A stretch of 64,000 bases of DNA. Origin: Paraphoma chrysanthemicola (lineage: Eukaryota; Ascomycota; Dothideomycetes; Pleosporales; Phaeosphaeriaceae). Shown piece after piece: positions 1-10,635 of the stretch. How positions within the stretch are numbered: position 1 is the stretch's first letter; the number at the start of each line of letters is the position of its first letter. The DNA lies in the NCBI GenBank assembly GCA_020744225.1, contig JAGMWG010000021.1:744001-808000 (forward strand), given 5' to 3'. The notes beneath the pieces were generated by a model. It saw only the letters and a program-made list of their open reading frames with translations, was not told the DNA's origin and did not search any database. Both the position numbers and the translations under genes were made by a program.

Positions 1-570
1 CAACCCGCTGACGCAAAACACGATGATGAAAAACAAGTCATACTAACTATCCAACCGCGTATCGCGGCGGGGTCGCTTGCGTTCACGGAGATTCCCGCTG
101 GGATGCTGGATGACGGGACGTTCAAGGGCACGGCTGCGAAGGAGATTGCCGAGGAAGCGAAACTCACCGTCACCGAAGAGGATCTGATCAACATGTCTGA
201 GATTGCTTTGGCTGATCAAGCACCGGCGCCTTCTGGCGACAGTGAAGCTGAGACAGTGGAAAGTGCAATGTACCCCAGCGTCGGCGCATGTGATGAGTTC
301 ATCCCGATCATGTTGTGTCAGAAGAGATTGACAAGGCGGCATATGGAGTGGCTGAAAGGTAAGGCGACGGGGCTGAGAGAAGAGGGTGAGAACATTACGT
401 TGAAGCTTGTGCCGCTTGACCAGGTCTGGAGACAAGCTGGTAGGGATGCAAAGGCTCTGGCTGCTATTGCCTTGTATGTTGGGTTGAAGCGGGAAGGAAA
501 GATTCCTGAGATGTCGGAAAGGGCTGAGAGTGAGCCCGATGAAGTTGTGCAAGTAGAGCAGGCGAGATGA
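1..570 (+). CDS. Nudix hydrolase, NUDT14/ADP-sugar diphosphatase type (5' partial)
   Basis: The reading frame is open from base 1 to a TGA at 568-570, so the N-terminus lies outside the window. About 189 residues are visible. A Nudix box begins at 'IPAGMLDDGTF' and runs through 'AAKEIAEEAKL'; the canonical RE of the box is KE here, while the EE metal ligands are kept. Downstream, 'GACDEFIPIML', 'KATGLREEGENI' and 'DAKALAAIALYVGL' match plant and fungal ADP-glucose/ADP-sugar pyrophosphatases of the NUDT14 class. By family knowledge these enzymes hydrolyse ADP-sugars to AMP and sugar phosphate with Mg2+. The substrate here is inferred, not shown. The next gene downstream lies on the opposite strand (convergent). 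Confidence 0.85.
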   Translation, partial: QPADAKHDDEKQVILTIQPRIAAGSLAFTEIPAGMLDDGTFKGTAAKEIAEEAKLTVTEEDLINMSEIALADQAPAPSGDSEAETVESAMYPSVGACDEFIPIMLCQKRLTRRHMEWLKGKATGLREEGENITLKLVPLDQVWRQAGRDAKALAAIALYVGLKREGKIPEMSERAESEPDEVVQVEQAR

Positions 571-765
571 GTGGGTTTCAAAAGCCATAGAAAGGAGTTA
601 CAATGTGATGACCGAACACACCTCGGCGAAGATATAATTTCATTACAGAACATGAACCATGTGCTCGGCCACCATGAGCCAACGGCGGCAAAAGCGGAGT
701 GAAATTTTGAGTGCGCTGTATTGAACCTAGATATGAAACGGGTTTTGTCTAATGCGCTTGTATCT

Positions 766-1395
766 TCAGCCTACCCTAGCAAACGCTTCCAGCTCCTCGA
801 CTGGCAGCTCAGAAGCTTCAATGCGTTGTACGTCTTGGTCTTCGTCTTCCGCGATAGTAGCTACACTCCACCGGAGAGTTTGGGCCGAAATTAAGACCCT
901 CTGGTTTCCTTTACGCACGGTCCACTCCGGCATTGCTTCAGCGTCATGCCTCGTGTTGATATCGATGTCCGATCTGTCGCCGGTAGAGTTCGCCACCTCG
1001 TATGCCTTTACAGCTGCCAACCCACACGCATTTAGATAGGTCGATTTGATGCGCGCCCAGAATCCCGGACGGGGCTCCGGGGATCCCTGCTTGTGGGGGT
1101 ATTCGAAAGTGACACAGAAGTAAATCGGGCTTCCACTATTGATATTAGGGAAGTCCTCTGTAGAAATGCCTCCAACCATGAGCCGGTAGGTGATCTCGGG
1201 CGTCGAGATGAGACTTTGCCCTTCTTCAATTTCATCTGTGATGACATGCTCGTTGTGAGCTCTGTGATACTCGGTGATGTCCTTGCGATGCTGCCTAAGC
1301 AAAGATATGGCCCTGGGCATCTCATCAAATTGGCCTGACAATCTAATTTCGAAAGGACGATCGAGCGTGATGTGGGCCATGAAGACAATGAACAT
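766..1395 (-). CDS. hypothetical protein, 5' end unresolved
   Basis: This is a 209-codon open frame that I do not recognise. It starts at an ATG ('MFIVFMAHITLD') and has ordinary protein composition with no transmembrane segment or cysteine pattern. A second open frame, with an ATG at 1682 and running to about 1410 ('MFFSVDLMNILG'), lies just upstream in another frame. It could be the first exon: a GT-AG pair with a pyrimidine-rich acceptor restores the frame, but that intron would be only about 35 nt, below the usual size. The gap to the stop of the upstream regulator gene is only about 27 bp, so this DNA could instead be distal exons of that gene. The coding status of the 766-1395 frame is moderately likely; its start is not settled. 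Confidence 0.45.
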   Translation of the reverse strand: MFIVFMAHITLDRPFEIRLSGQFDEMPRAISLLRQHRKDITEYHRAHNEHVITDEIEEGQSLISTPEITYRLMVGGISTEDFPNINSGSPIYFCVTFEYPHKQGSPEPRPGFWARIKSTYLNACGLAAVKAYEVANSTGDRSDIDINTRHDAEAMPEWTVRKGNQRVLISAQTLRWSVATIAEDEDQDVQRIEASELPVEELEAFARVG

Positions 1396-1709
1396 GTCGA
1401 CCGAGGGATCGCCTGGACGATGGCTGCTAAGGGGAGTCGAAGGCAGTCGCTAAGAAGAGTGAAAATCGCGATCGAGTTCTGTACTGCTCTGCTCAACCAG
1501 TGACCCTCAGCAGCCTCGCACATTAAAGCTTCATGATCAGGTGCTTGAGCAAACACCGCGATCCCAGTTTGCACGATTTCGAAGCATTTGGCATGATCGG
1601 GAAGATTGTGGAAGCTGATTCTGTTGCCGGCCGCGGTTACAGTTGGACCTAGAATGTTCATTAGGTCAACTGAAAAGAACATGTAGCGCACGCGCTGACA
1701 ACCGAAAGT

Positions 1710-3590
1710 TCAAATTCTTACGTCTCCTTGTTGCAGTTTGTCGGACCAGTCGGGGCGATATTTGACCTTCATGTGCTGCATAAGATCCGACAGCGATGCA
1801 GAGAGGGCAGCTGAGCTTGGCCACTTCCAGGAGGACAATTCAAGGACGAGAAGCGCATTCGAGTATAGCTGAATGAGGTTGCCTCCAAAGATACTCGGCA
1901 TGTTCTGTATCAATACTGTTCCGGCTCGGTAAACCCAGTGAGGAGTGACAAATACGTGAATGCCACCGAGACTGACTACCGCCTCCCTACAATATATGTC
2001 AGCTGGGACCCCCGATAGACCACGGACAAACACGCACAAGACATGCCATGCACTTCCCCACACTGGATTCAGTGCGAGGTGCGTCATGTGTAAGGTGATA
2101 CGGACAATGGGAGCCAGCTCAGCCTTCTCATCCAAACGTGGTAAAAGCTTTTTGACCTGTTGCTTCGCCACATAATCGCCTTTGCGAAATCGGTTCTGCA
2201 AGCGAAAAAGGGAACAACAGTACTCAGCAGGCTTGTCTTTGTCAAAACACAGCCCCGTCGACTGTAGAGCTTCAGCTTGATTTCACAGTAAATGCTGATG
2301 AGACATACCGGCTCTGGAAAGAGTGCAGGTCGGTCCAGGGTGGACGCACTAAGCACGGGTCAATATCTGTACGTAAGCCGTAACCAAATATTCGCTTACA
2401 CTTGATTTTCAAGGTTGAAAATTGTTAGGTGCATATACCACAAGACCTTAACCTCATTGGGTTGTAGTTCTTGCATATCAGCTTTCGCTTCGAGGTCGAA
2501 TGCCAAACGAGAAGCGAGTGCAATCTGCTGACCAAAGTTGCCAGCCTTTGGGTCGAACGAGCTGTGTATGGCGAGTAGCAGAACTGCTCGGAGAGTGTCC
2601 AGACTTGGCTCAACAGTGGCAGCCTCGAGATGTTTCATAGCCTTTAAGTAGTATTCGCCTGCGAGGGCACGGTACTTGAGCGAATTTGCTTGGTGATACG
2701 ACAGTCGCCCTGAAGCAGCCCAGTCATGCTCTGGGTTGTGTTTCTTGCCGGTATTTGGTAGTATATAGCATGCGATTGAGTATATCATGTTTAGAGTGAA
2801 GATTTCCACGGGCTTGAGATCGGTGGGAACATCCTTAGCCAAATACCTGCTTGAGGGCATGGACAGATCCAGAATGGGGTACACTGGCTGGAGGATTTCG
2901 AGGTACAGCCCTAGCAGTTCCCACTCCTTGGCAGCCGATTTCTTCCAGGATAAATTTCCCTCGAACTCGTCGTCATCCTCGTCAACTACCAGCTTAGGAC
3001 GTACTATCCTAGGCTCCAGTCGAGGCGACCTCAAGAGACACGACTCAGACCCAAGATATCGATAGCTGCCACCAGCATGTGCGAAATGGTGCTCGTAATG
3101 GAGATGAGCATCAGGCGTGGCAGTTTCGGTCTTAATTGGAAATGAGAACGCGCTGTCATGTGTCGCGTCTTCTTGTACAGTGTCTGGAGCTTCGTTGCGA
3201 GGCGTGAGCCTACGCACGTGATCGACTAGCTCTGCGATGTAACTGCGATTACATTCGCGTCAATACCGGTCATGGAAGAGGTTGTGGTTCCATACCTTCG
3301 TGGAAGCATCTCGTTTCGCCCATGATCGAAGAACATGCACTCGACGCCTGCTTTGGTACATTGCCTGGTGGGCGTAAGCACGCACTTCATTCCAGCAACG
3401 CATGGGGGCGAAGCATACCGACACTTGGGTAACAACGTGTCGCAACCCCTGCGACAATCTCTACAGCGTTTACATGCGGGCAGAGACTGAGCGATGTCAG
3501 TATTGAGGTGCCTGATCGGGATGTTCCGCTGACCTGAAGAAGGGTGTCAATGTTCAGGACCGGGGCGTCGGTGCTGGATGAGGCAGCCAT
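1710..3590 (-). CDS. Zn2Cys6 fungal transcription factor (multi-exon)
   Basis: A binuclear zinc-cluster regulator emerges once introns are removed. Exons are 3590-3534, 3486-3419, 3364-3296, 3242-2400, 2348-2309 and 2261 onward, separated by introns of 47-54 nt with good GT-AG and branch signals. The spliced N-terminus contains C24-x2-C27-x6-C34-x6-C41-x2-C44-x6-C51, the exact GAL4-type spacing, followed by 'LPRSYIAELVDHVRRL', the usual linker. The middle exon carries the fungal_trans regulatory domain ('YHQANSLKYRALAGEYYLKA', 'LENQVASTLDRPALFPEP'). At least one more intron is likely near 1985-2060, with an acceptor just after 'CTGACATATATTGTAG', and the 3' end (stop at 1710) is the least certain part. 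It sits head to head with another Zn2Cys6 gene across 350 bp. Target genes are unknown. Confidence 0.8.
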
Positions 3591-3940
3591 TTCAAGAGAG
3601 CGTTTTGCGGCGTGTCGAGAAAGCCTTCGTAGTACCAATCGCTAGCGACCTTGCCATCGCTCACTTCCGGTAGAGGCTGCAGAGTGGAATCAGGGCGTTC
3701 AGGTGTGACGCGTGGTTCATGTTGAGCCTGATCGCGAGGGCACATGGCGATCTTATCGGCACGCGCATCCTAATGCGGAGGGCGGCTTGTGGGCACCTGC
3801 ATATCCGCCGTCGATGCCGCTTTGTCACCAAACCTTTGCGACACCATCACAAAGGGCGGCCCTAGCCTTGTCTCTACTCGCGGCTCGCGTCATGAAGCGC
3901 GTGCAAATACTCTGTCGACGCGCACCGCCAGACTCACAAA
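3591..3940. promoter_or_regulatory. shared intergenic region of two divergent Zn2Cys6 genes
   Basis: These 350 bases separate the start codons of two head-to-head zinc-cluster regulator genes and must hold both core promoters. I see no TATA box or clear palindromic CGG half-site pair that I would defend. Short overlapping open frames here look like noise. Confidence 0.5.
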
Positions 3941-6029
3941 ATGCAGCGTGCCAAACTCACCAAAGTCAGGCGGCGGGTGTTGGCTTGTGCCCGCTGCAGG
4001 AAGCGAAAACTCTCGGTATTGTGCTCCTGCACTAGCTTCCCGTCCAACGCTGACATGCTTCTAGTGTGATGGCAAAGTGCCGTCTTGCACAAGATGCCAG
4101 GATGCAGGAGTGCCATGCGTCGGCTTCGACTCTTCTACCAACACAGAAGCGCCGCGCAGCCTTGCGGATTTCCTGGAAGCGCACATTGCCAGCCTCGAGG
4201 GGACGCGGCATATGTCACTTATCAAACGGCCGAATCAACCAAATGCATTCCCATCTCCGGCCAATTCCAGCGAGCCGGACCCGAAGCCTGGTCACTGGGT
4301 TGTCGAGAAGTGTGCTTTTGCCGATGACCTAGTGAACCAGGTCATGGAAGACATTACGCCTACGTTCCTGGGAGTCGCGAAGGCCATTCCATTACTGAGT
4401 TGCGTCGTGAAGGGTACCCAGCTCCCATCAAAAAGAGGACCTGTGGTCTCAAAAGACCTCGACGAGAACCACCCCAGGTCGATTCTGAATCCCCAACCGT
4501 CGAAGACGCTGTTTCATGACATTATCCCTGATGAGATCGGTGCGAATCAGCTTTTCCAGAACTACTTGGCCCGAGTCATAACTCAGTATCCCATTTACCA
4601 TCGGAATGACGTGACAACTGCGTTCAATTCAATTTATCACAAGAAAGCCGTGAAATCAGGTGAGGACTCGGTCCGCAACAAATACATAATATGTATCATC
4701 ATGGCTATTTCTCTCAGCACTACAGCGCGAAGCAAGGTGCGGAGAGCAAACGAGCTCGCATTTCAGCTTGTTCAGCATGCGATGCAATGGATACCGCAGG
4801 TTGCGACGAACGATATCGCTGGATTACAGGCCATCCTGCTTCTTACGCAATACATTTTTCTCAATCCACGAATGGCAGACCTCTGGCTACTGACGGGCTT
4901 GATCAGTCAGGCAGTCATCGACTTGGGACTGCATCAAGAGCTGCCAAATGATGAGCGGGTCACAGCCTATCAACGCGACATGCGCCGTCGTCTGTTCTGG
5001 TGCAGTTGGGAAATGGAAGTCGGCGTTTGCTGTATATTCTTCCGCCGTACCAGTCTCCCGATCAAGGATATCGAAGTCGGATTTCCATTCGAATTGGACG
5101 ATACAGCAATTACACAATCCGCCGTTGACACTGCCGGTCGTGTCTCCAAGTTTACACAACGCATCATTTGTCGCTTCCGCCTCATCGAAGCGGAGATTAT
5201 TTCGGTGCTATGGCACGGCGAGCCCATTCCAAACGCAGTCAGCATGATCCAATGGGAACAACAGTGCATCGATGCTATGACACAGTGGCGTCGCGAGATA
5301 TACGCCTCAGCGCAGGCAAACAAAGACCCCAGTCTAGTCCAAAGGTGGAAGGAGATGACCCTTTACTCCGACATTGCTTATCCATACATCCTCGTCAACC
5401 TAAACAGGCCGACACGCTTCAGACAAACGCCCACAACCGAACAAATGATGGTTGCACTAGAAAATGCCGTCAAAGTTGCTGACGGCTACTTCCAGCAATC
5501 AGAAGCAGAGGCGGGAAGAATCAAATATGTCTTCCACCCATGTCATCATGTTTTCAACTGCGCACTCATTTTCCTCCAAGGCCTCCAGCGTTGCATGCAA
5601 GAAGTTTCTGAGCGGCACCCATGGAAAGAAGTGGAAAACTGGATGTTTGTGTTTGCCAATTGTTTCTCGTCAATAGCCGAGCGATGGGCTGCTGCGAAAC
5701 GCTGTTTGGACGAATACGAGCGTCATCTTGCCCCAATCAAAAAGGACTATGTAGACTTTCTGGCCCAAAAGCAAAGCCTACAACAGCCGTTAGTACAACC
5801 GGTTACGCCGATGCCAGACACAATGTACGAATATCCTACGACGGTTCCCTCTCCAGCACCTTTCCCAGCGGAAATCGATGAGGCATATAAGCTCTGGCCC
5901 GTGTTCAATCCGACCACATCGATTGATACAGGTGAAGCACAGGGCAATTTCGTGTACAACATACCACCACGCGATTGGAATGCTGAATTCTCCCTGACCT
6001 TCGCTATGGAACCAATGTCTGAGACTTGA
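3941..6029 (+). CDS. Zn2Cys6 fungal transcription factor (two exons)
   Basis: Exon 1 (3941-4015) encodes 'MQRAKLTKVRRRVLACARC' plus six residues. A 49-nt intron (4016-4064, GTATTG...CTTCTAG) interrupts the zinc cluster, and exon 2 runs 4065-6029, giving 679 residues. The cluster is C16-x2-C19-x6-C26-x6-C33-x2-C36-x6-C43. The start is the nearest in-frame ATG and places basic residues before the cluster, as is common. A fungal_trans domain fills the middle: 'LQAILLLTQYIFLN', 'LWLLTGLISQAVIDLGLHQE' and 'RRRLFWCSWEMEVGVCCIFF' are the typical helices. The C-terminus is Pro/Thr rich and may be an activation segment (inference). It is divergent to the other regulator. Confidence 0.9.
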
Positions 6030-6890
6030 TGAAGCCATTCAGGTCGCCCAACTCGTCTTGGAACTGGACATGACATTGAGTACAGTCGACTCTCTCTATG
6101 AGTCGCACGGGTACAACCTGTTTCCAAGAGAGTAAATGGCATGATGCGCATATTGTGTCCAGATCCGTCATTCGACATAGACTTTCAGCACAGCTCGCAG
6201 AGCATGAAATTTCGAGGCTCACAAGAAACCGTGGTCACAGGAATACAAACACATGTTCAAAAGACATTCGCCACGGAAACGGCTGGGAACACGATTAGGC
6301 TGCATATGCATCGCACTTAATGCGCAGACGCGTTATCCGACGGGCACTAGTTCGACTCCATAGGAACACTTCACTTCACCGTGCGTTGCTCCGAAGATAT
6401 ACTCTTACCCTCAGAGCGATAGCTGATGTGACTTCAGCGTGTACATCTCTCGACAAGTCGGTCGACTCAAAACCCAGATCAGGATCGATCTTCAGTTGAT
6501 GCTGATCATAATAATTAAAGGGGACTACTTCCATGATCAATGCTAGAACGACCCGGTCATCATCTCGGAGGATTTACGCAGTAATAGCTCGGACGTTGTA
6601 GAATCTAGGATTCGTGGCTTCACAGCCAAGTAACTTCTATTTCATTGATACGACGAGGAAGGAAGGCTCAACCATAGAGGCATATCGGACGGAGCATTTA
6701 TTGCTGGAGATGAGCATTGGAGCACCGCTTCCCCTTCGATGAAGGTAGCTCGGTGCTTGCAGCTCTGCCGTGTGGCAAGTACAGAATGAATCTCTTTGTA
6801 TCAATCCTTTGGGCGCTTACTTCAAGGACCACTACGCTTGTACGCACAGAATAGACAAAACCACAATTTCATTTATCCATGTATACTATA
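6030..6890. other. intergenic, no gene seen
   Basis: About 860 bases lie between the stop of the second zinc-cluster gene and the stop of the C45 enzyme gene (convergent). Only short open frames occur and none has a recognisable motif. It presumably holds the two 3' untranslated regions. Confidence 0.6.
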
Positions 6891-8045
6891 TTACAGTTGC
6901 AGATTAATCGTCTCTTCCGCCTCTGTGGGCCTTCCAAGTCTCACCACGGCTTTCTTGGCTTTCAAATCCATAACTATATTGAACAAAGTCGCGCTGCCAG
7001 TCTCTTTCGTTTGAAATCTGCAGATCGATCCAGGGTAGTTCTCCTCGTCTTCAAACAGTCTACTCACTTCCTCCCAGCTAGGCTCTGTACCAAGCTTACC
7101 GGCGATTCGGGTCATGGTCTCCACCCGCGACAGCGAATCTTTCAACCACACCGTATCATTTTGTCCCTGGTGGTCTTTGAGTAGATGATTCGCATGGACG
7201 ACGCGCCCCTGCGAGTCAGGCTCACAATGCGCAAATGTGGACTTTGTGAATTCCAGACCGACGGACGTGTTCGCATCCGCCAGGAGTATATGCGCCGACG
7301 ACGCCATGCCGAAACTCTTCAGCCTGTGCACTGCTTCTTCGACCGAATTGCTCTCCAGCGCCATCCGCAGCCCAAAATGCACTGGTAGCCGCGTCGCATC
7401 CACACCTTTTACTTTGATTGCATTCAATAGCGTGCCCACGCCGGAGCTATTGAACCCGATCTTCCCAATGATACCTGCTTCGGTGACTTGCACAATTGTC
7501 GGTTTCCCCTCCTGGTTGATCTTGGTAATGATCAGATTCTCTTTCTGTTGCGTCATCCACTACCGTTTCATCAGTACCCAGCATACATTATCCATAGTCG
7601 TTTCGAGTCATCACTTACATCCCAGTTTTGCGCCAACCATGCATGCTTCTCCGTCCCCCATCCCAACGCCGTACACCCGTCACTGAAGAGCCCGAAATTA
7701 ATCTCGGTCCGAACATTGAGCGCTACAATGTCGAGTAAGTCTTTCCCTGCGCCATCGGCTATGCCGCGCATTTCTTCGTGGTAAGCAGGCCATTTGGCGC
7801 GTGCCTGGACTTCAAATTCCGACGCGAGGGCTTGGACATCAGGCCAGGTCTTGGAACAGTTTTTCAGGAAGAGCGAGGCGTAGAAGATTATACTCCGGGA
7901 GATTTGGACGGATGCGTGACTGCCATGGGCGTGACCGATCTATATAATTAGGTAACATATTAGGATGGGGTGGTTTGGTGGTTGGGGTTATGGGTGGAGA
8001 ATGACGTACTTCGTATGGTGTGCCTTTACATTTGACTAACAACAT
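6891..8045 (-). CDS. peptidase C45 / isopenicillin N acyltransferase-like protein
   Basis: Three exons (8045-8010, 7939-7619, 7559-6891), with introns of 70 and 59 nt, encode 341 residues, close to the 357 of Penicillium PenDE. The start 'MLLVKCKGTPYE' followed by 'IGHAHGSHA' matches the family N-terminus. The autoproteolytic Gly-Cys pair is present in 'SDGCTALGWG' (Cys101, equivalent to Cys103 in PenDE). Conserved blocks follow: 'AQNWDW', 'VTEAGIIGKIGFNSSGVG', 'GLEFTKS', 'HANHLL', 'DEENYPGSICR' and 'TLFNIVMDL'. The family are N-terminal-nucleophile hydrolases that cleave themselves and transfer or hydrolyse acyl amides. The C-terminus (ending LQL) is not a canonical peroxisomal PTS1, unlike the ARL of PenDE, so it may act in the cytosol. 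No penicillin synthetase or IPN synthase gene is nearby, so a beta-lactam role is unlikely. Confidence 0.9.
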
Positions 8046-8573
8046 TTTGGACAAGATCGGGTCACTACAAGAGGAAAGAAGATGTTAGTGTTATATATTT
8101 CTTTCATAATGCCTTGTTTCCTGTTGTTGCTTACAATTCCATCCCTGTGCGGCCTGCCTGAACGAGCTACCTCGGTATTTATAACAGCAAGTTCGTCGTT
8201 GCCCCTCTCCTTGACGTGCGAGCGCTCACCTCCGTCACCCCGCGCGTTCTCCTCCAGTGCATACGCTAGCTTGTGTAATACCTCCGCTGCACCGCTGCAT
8301 GGTGTGGCATCCTACCCAGTCTCTCGGTGCAATCGCCACTAGAGTGTTACGAGCGTCGTACCACTAGTAGCTGCGCGACTTGCTAAAAGAGGAATTTCAT
8401 CGCTATAGTGGCCGCTTATGCGTTGGTAGCTTGTAGTACAGCACGCGTGGTGTAACTTCACGGACGGTGGTTCTTACTGGCTGTCTAGATGTTAATAACA
8501 TGAAATCCGCCTTAATCTTTCCATGTGCCTATAGCCAACAATCGCGCTGAACAAGCTAACATACAAATTCATC
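8046..8573. promoter_or_regulatory. divergent intergenic region, no gene seen
   Basis: These 528 bases lie between the start codons of the C45 enzyme gene (minus strand) and the deacetylase gene (plus strand) and should contain both promoters. Only short, featureless open frames occur. Confidence 0.45.
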
Positions 8574-9632
8574 ATGCCTAAACGTGTTCTATGCACGTAT
8601 GGAATTGATATCGATGCCGTGTCTGGCTGGTACGCTCCTTCCTACATGCGTTCTCACACTGATTTATCAAGCTAACCTTCCAGGCTGAACACCAAGACTG
8701 GCGCCCCAGCCAATCCAACAGACATATCACGCGGTGTCTTTGGCGCCACAGTAGGAATTGATCGCCTGCTCAAGTTATGGGAGAAATACAACATCAAAGC
8801 AACCTGGTTCACACCCGCACATACAGCCGAATCGTTCCCCAAGCAGATCCGCAAGATCGTAGATGCAGGACACGAAATCGGTCTTCATGGATACACGCAT
8901 GAATTCGTATCGACATTGAGTGAAGAGCAACAGCGCGATGTCTTACAAAAAAGCATCGAAGTCCTGACCAACATCGCTGGCAAACGACCACGAGGCTGGA
9001 CAGCGCCAGCATGGAGCACGAGTAACGAGACTGTCAAACTGCTTGAAGAATTTGGGATCGTGCGTTCTCCCTACTCCCATTCTTCCTCCATCCATGTCCA
9101 TATTACCTTGGCTTATTCTTGACAGGAATACGACCACTCCTTCATGCACCACGATTCCCAACCCTACTACCTCCCCTCCCCACACCTAACCACCTTGACC
9201 CCCACAAACACTGCTCTCCCCGCCTCGTCCTGGATGTCCCCAATGAGCACCTTACATCCCTCAAGCGTCGTCGAAATCCCTGCAAACTGGCACCTAGACG
9301 ACTGGCCGCCGTTCCAGCTCTCGCTATCCCAACCCAGCACGCACGGCTACGTCGACACACACGTCATCGAGCGGCTGTGGAAAGACCAGTTTGAGTACTT
9401 GTATCGCGAGTGTGCGCAGGAGAATGGCGGTGAGGGAGGCAGCTTTGTGTTTGCGATTAGTATCCATCCGCAGGTTAGTGGGAAGCCGCAGGTGGTAATG
9501 TTGCATGAGAGGCTGATTGAGTGGATCAACGGGCATGAGGGCGTGGAGTGGGTTACGATGGAGCAGATTGTGGATGAGTTCAAAGCGGGGAGGTTGAGTG
9601 GGGTGGCGGTTGAGGGTGGGGCGGAGGTGTAG
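8574..9632 (+). CDS. polysaccharide deacetylase (NodB) family, PgdA/PuuE-like
   Basis: Three exons (8574-8629, 8684-9059, 9126-9632) give 312 residues. The N-terminus 'YGIDIDAVSGW' supplies the first NodB motif (Asp12 and Asp14), and 'EIGLHGYTHEF' supplies the metal-binding His87-x3-His91. 'PRGWTAPAWS' is the third motif, and the C-terminal 'FVFAISIHPQVSGKPQ' fits the PuuE/HpPgdA branch, in which the fold is a complete cyclic barrel. There is no signal peptide and no chitin-binding domain, so an intracellular C-N hydrolase acting on a small substrate or oligosaccharide is more likely than cell-wall chitin deacetylation (inference). Phase is preserved across both introns. It is divergent to the C45 enzyme gene and convergent with the purine gene that follows. 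Confidence 0.85.
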
Positions 9633-9922
9633 GGGCTGGGCTTGGGGTGCGAAAGAGATGTGTGCGGTGGAAACGGATCGTCTGCCATAGTGTTCTTGAA
9701 GTGCGGATGGAAGGTTTGGTGGTCCTGGGCTTCGATGCATTGCAGACGCCAGCCCTGCATATGCCGGATCGAGGGGAGCTGAGCCCCAGGCCGTGGTTGT
9801 AGTACCAGCATGGAAAGTGTTGCTTAACTGAGGCATCTCCCCTCCTGACAGACGTTGTTCTATTCTTTGGGTATCACTTTTGTACTTTTTTGCTTCCTCG
9901 ACCCCCTCTGCTAAGATCCTCA

Positions 9923-10635
9923 CTAACCTCTCGCCTTGCCAATCCCCTCCAACGTCCTCCTCGTCCCCTCCACAATCAGCCCATGCTCAACACCATGTAT
10001 CCTCTCCTCCAGCTCATCCAGACTCTCTCCCTCCCTCAATTCCACCTCCTGCGTCACAATCGCCTCTCCTGCATCCACCTCCGCAATAACCTCATGGATC
10101 ATGACGCCGGTTCTCTTCAAACCCTCCTCTTTCCCTGCCTTCCACGCCCTCTCGATCGCACCAGCACCCGCGAACTCGCCCGGCAGCGCAGGATGTAGGT
10201 TTATGATCTTGACATTGGCATTAGCGATGGGTGTCAGGAACGCGGGCGTGACAATGTGCATCCAGCCTGCGCAGACAATAAGGTCTGGTCGTGGATCGAG
10301 CGTGAGAATTATGCTAGCGAGGTCGGCGTCGTATTGTTGGCGTGCGAGTTCGGTGCCTTCGGGGGTTGGGGCGTGCTTCTTCTTGTACGGGACGAGGTTA
10401 TGGTAGGTGGTGGGTATGGAGGCTTTCGTGGCGCGTTCGAGGCCGAAGGCGGCTTTGCGGCTTGGGAGATGTGAGTGGCTATATATGAAGAGTAGGAGGC
10501 AGTGAGTTACTTTGAAATTACGTGAGAGACGCGTGTGTTGGGGAGTTTGCCGGACGCGCAGGCGTCTATGAGGGCTTGGAGGTTCGACCCATTGCCTGAT
10601 ATGAGGACGGCGAGGTTGTTTTGGGGTTGTGACAT
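9923..10635 (-). CDS. ADE8: phosphoribosylglycinamide formyltransferase (GAR transformylase)
   Basis: Two exons (10635-10511, 10460-9923) flank a 50-nt intron and encode 220 residues, close to the 214 of yeast Ade8. The enzyme transfers formyl from 10-formyl-THF to GAR in de novo purine synthesis, in the cytosol. Visible motifs are 'LISGNGSNLQAL' (residues 11-22, phosphate binding), 'LIVCAGWMHIV', 'INLHPALPGEF' with the catalytic Asn and His, 'TGVMIHEVI', and 'DAGEAIVTQE' with the catalytic Asp. The start ATG at 10635 is the only one that precedes the phosphate-binding loop at the usual distance. Here it is a stand-alone enzyme, as is usual in ascomycetes, not the trifunctional fusion of animals. 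Confidence 0.95.

Noticed and set aside
6891..9632. Penicillin-type biosynthetic cluster around the C45 enzyme
   Set aside because: No NRPS or isopenicillin N synthase gene nearby; the neighbours are a deacetylase, regulators and purine synthesis.
9324..9923. 199-codon minus-strand frame over the deacetylase 3' end
   Set aside because: It is a shadow of the coding strand, low in complexity, and contradicted by the family match on the plus strand.
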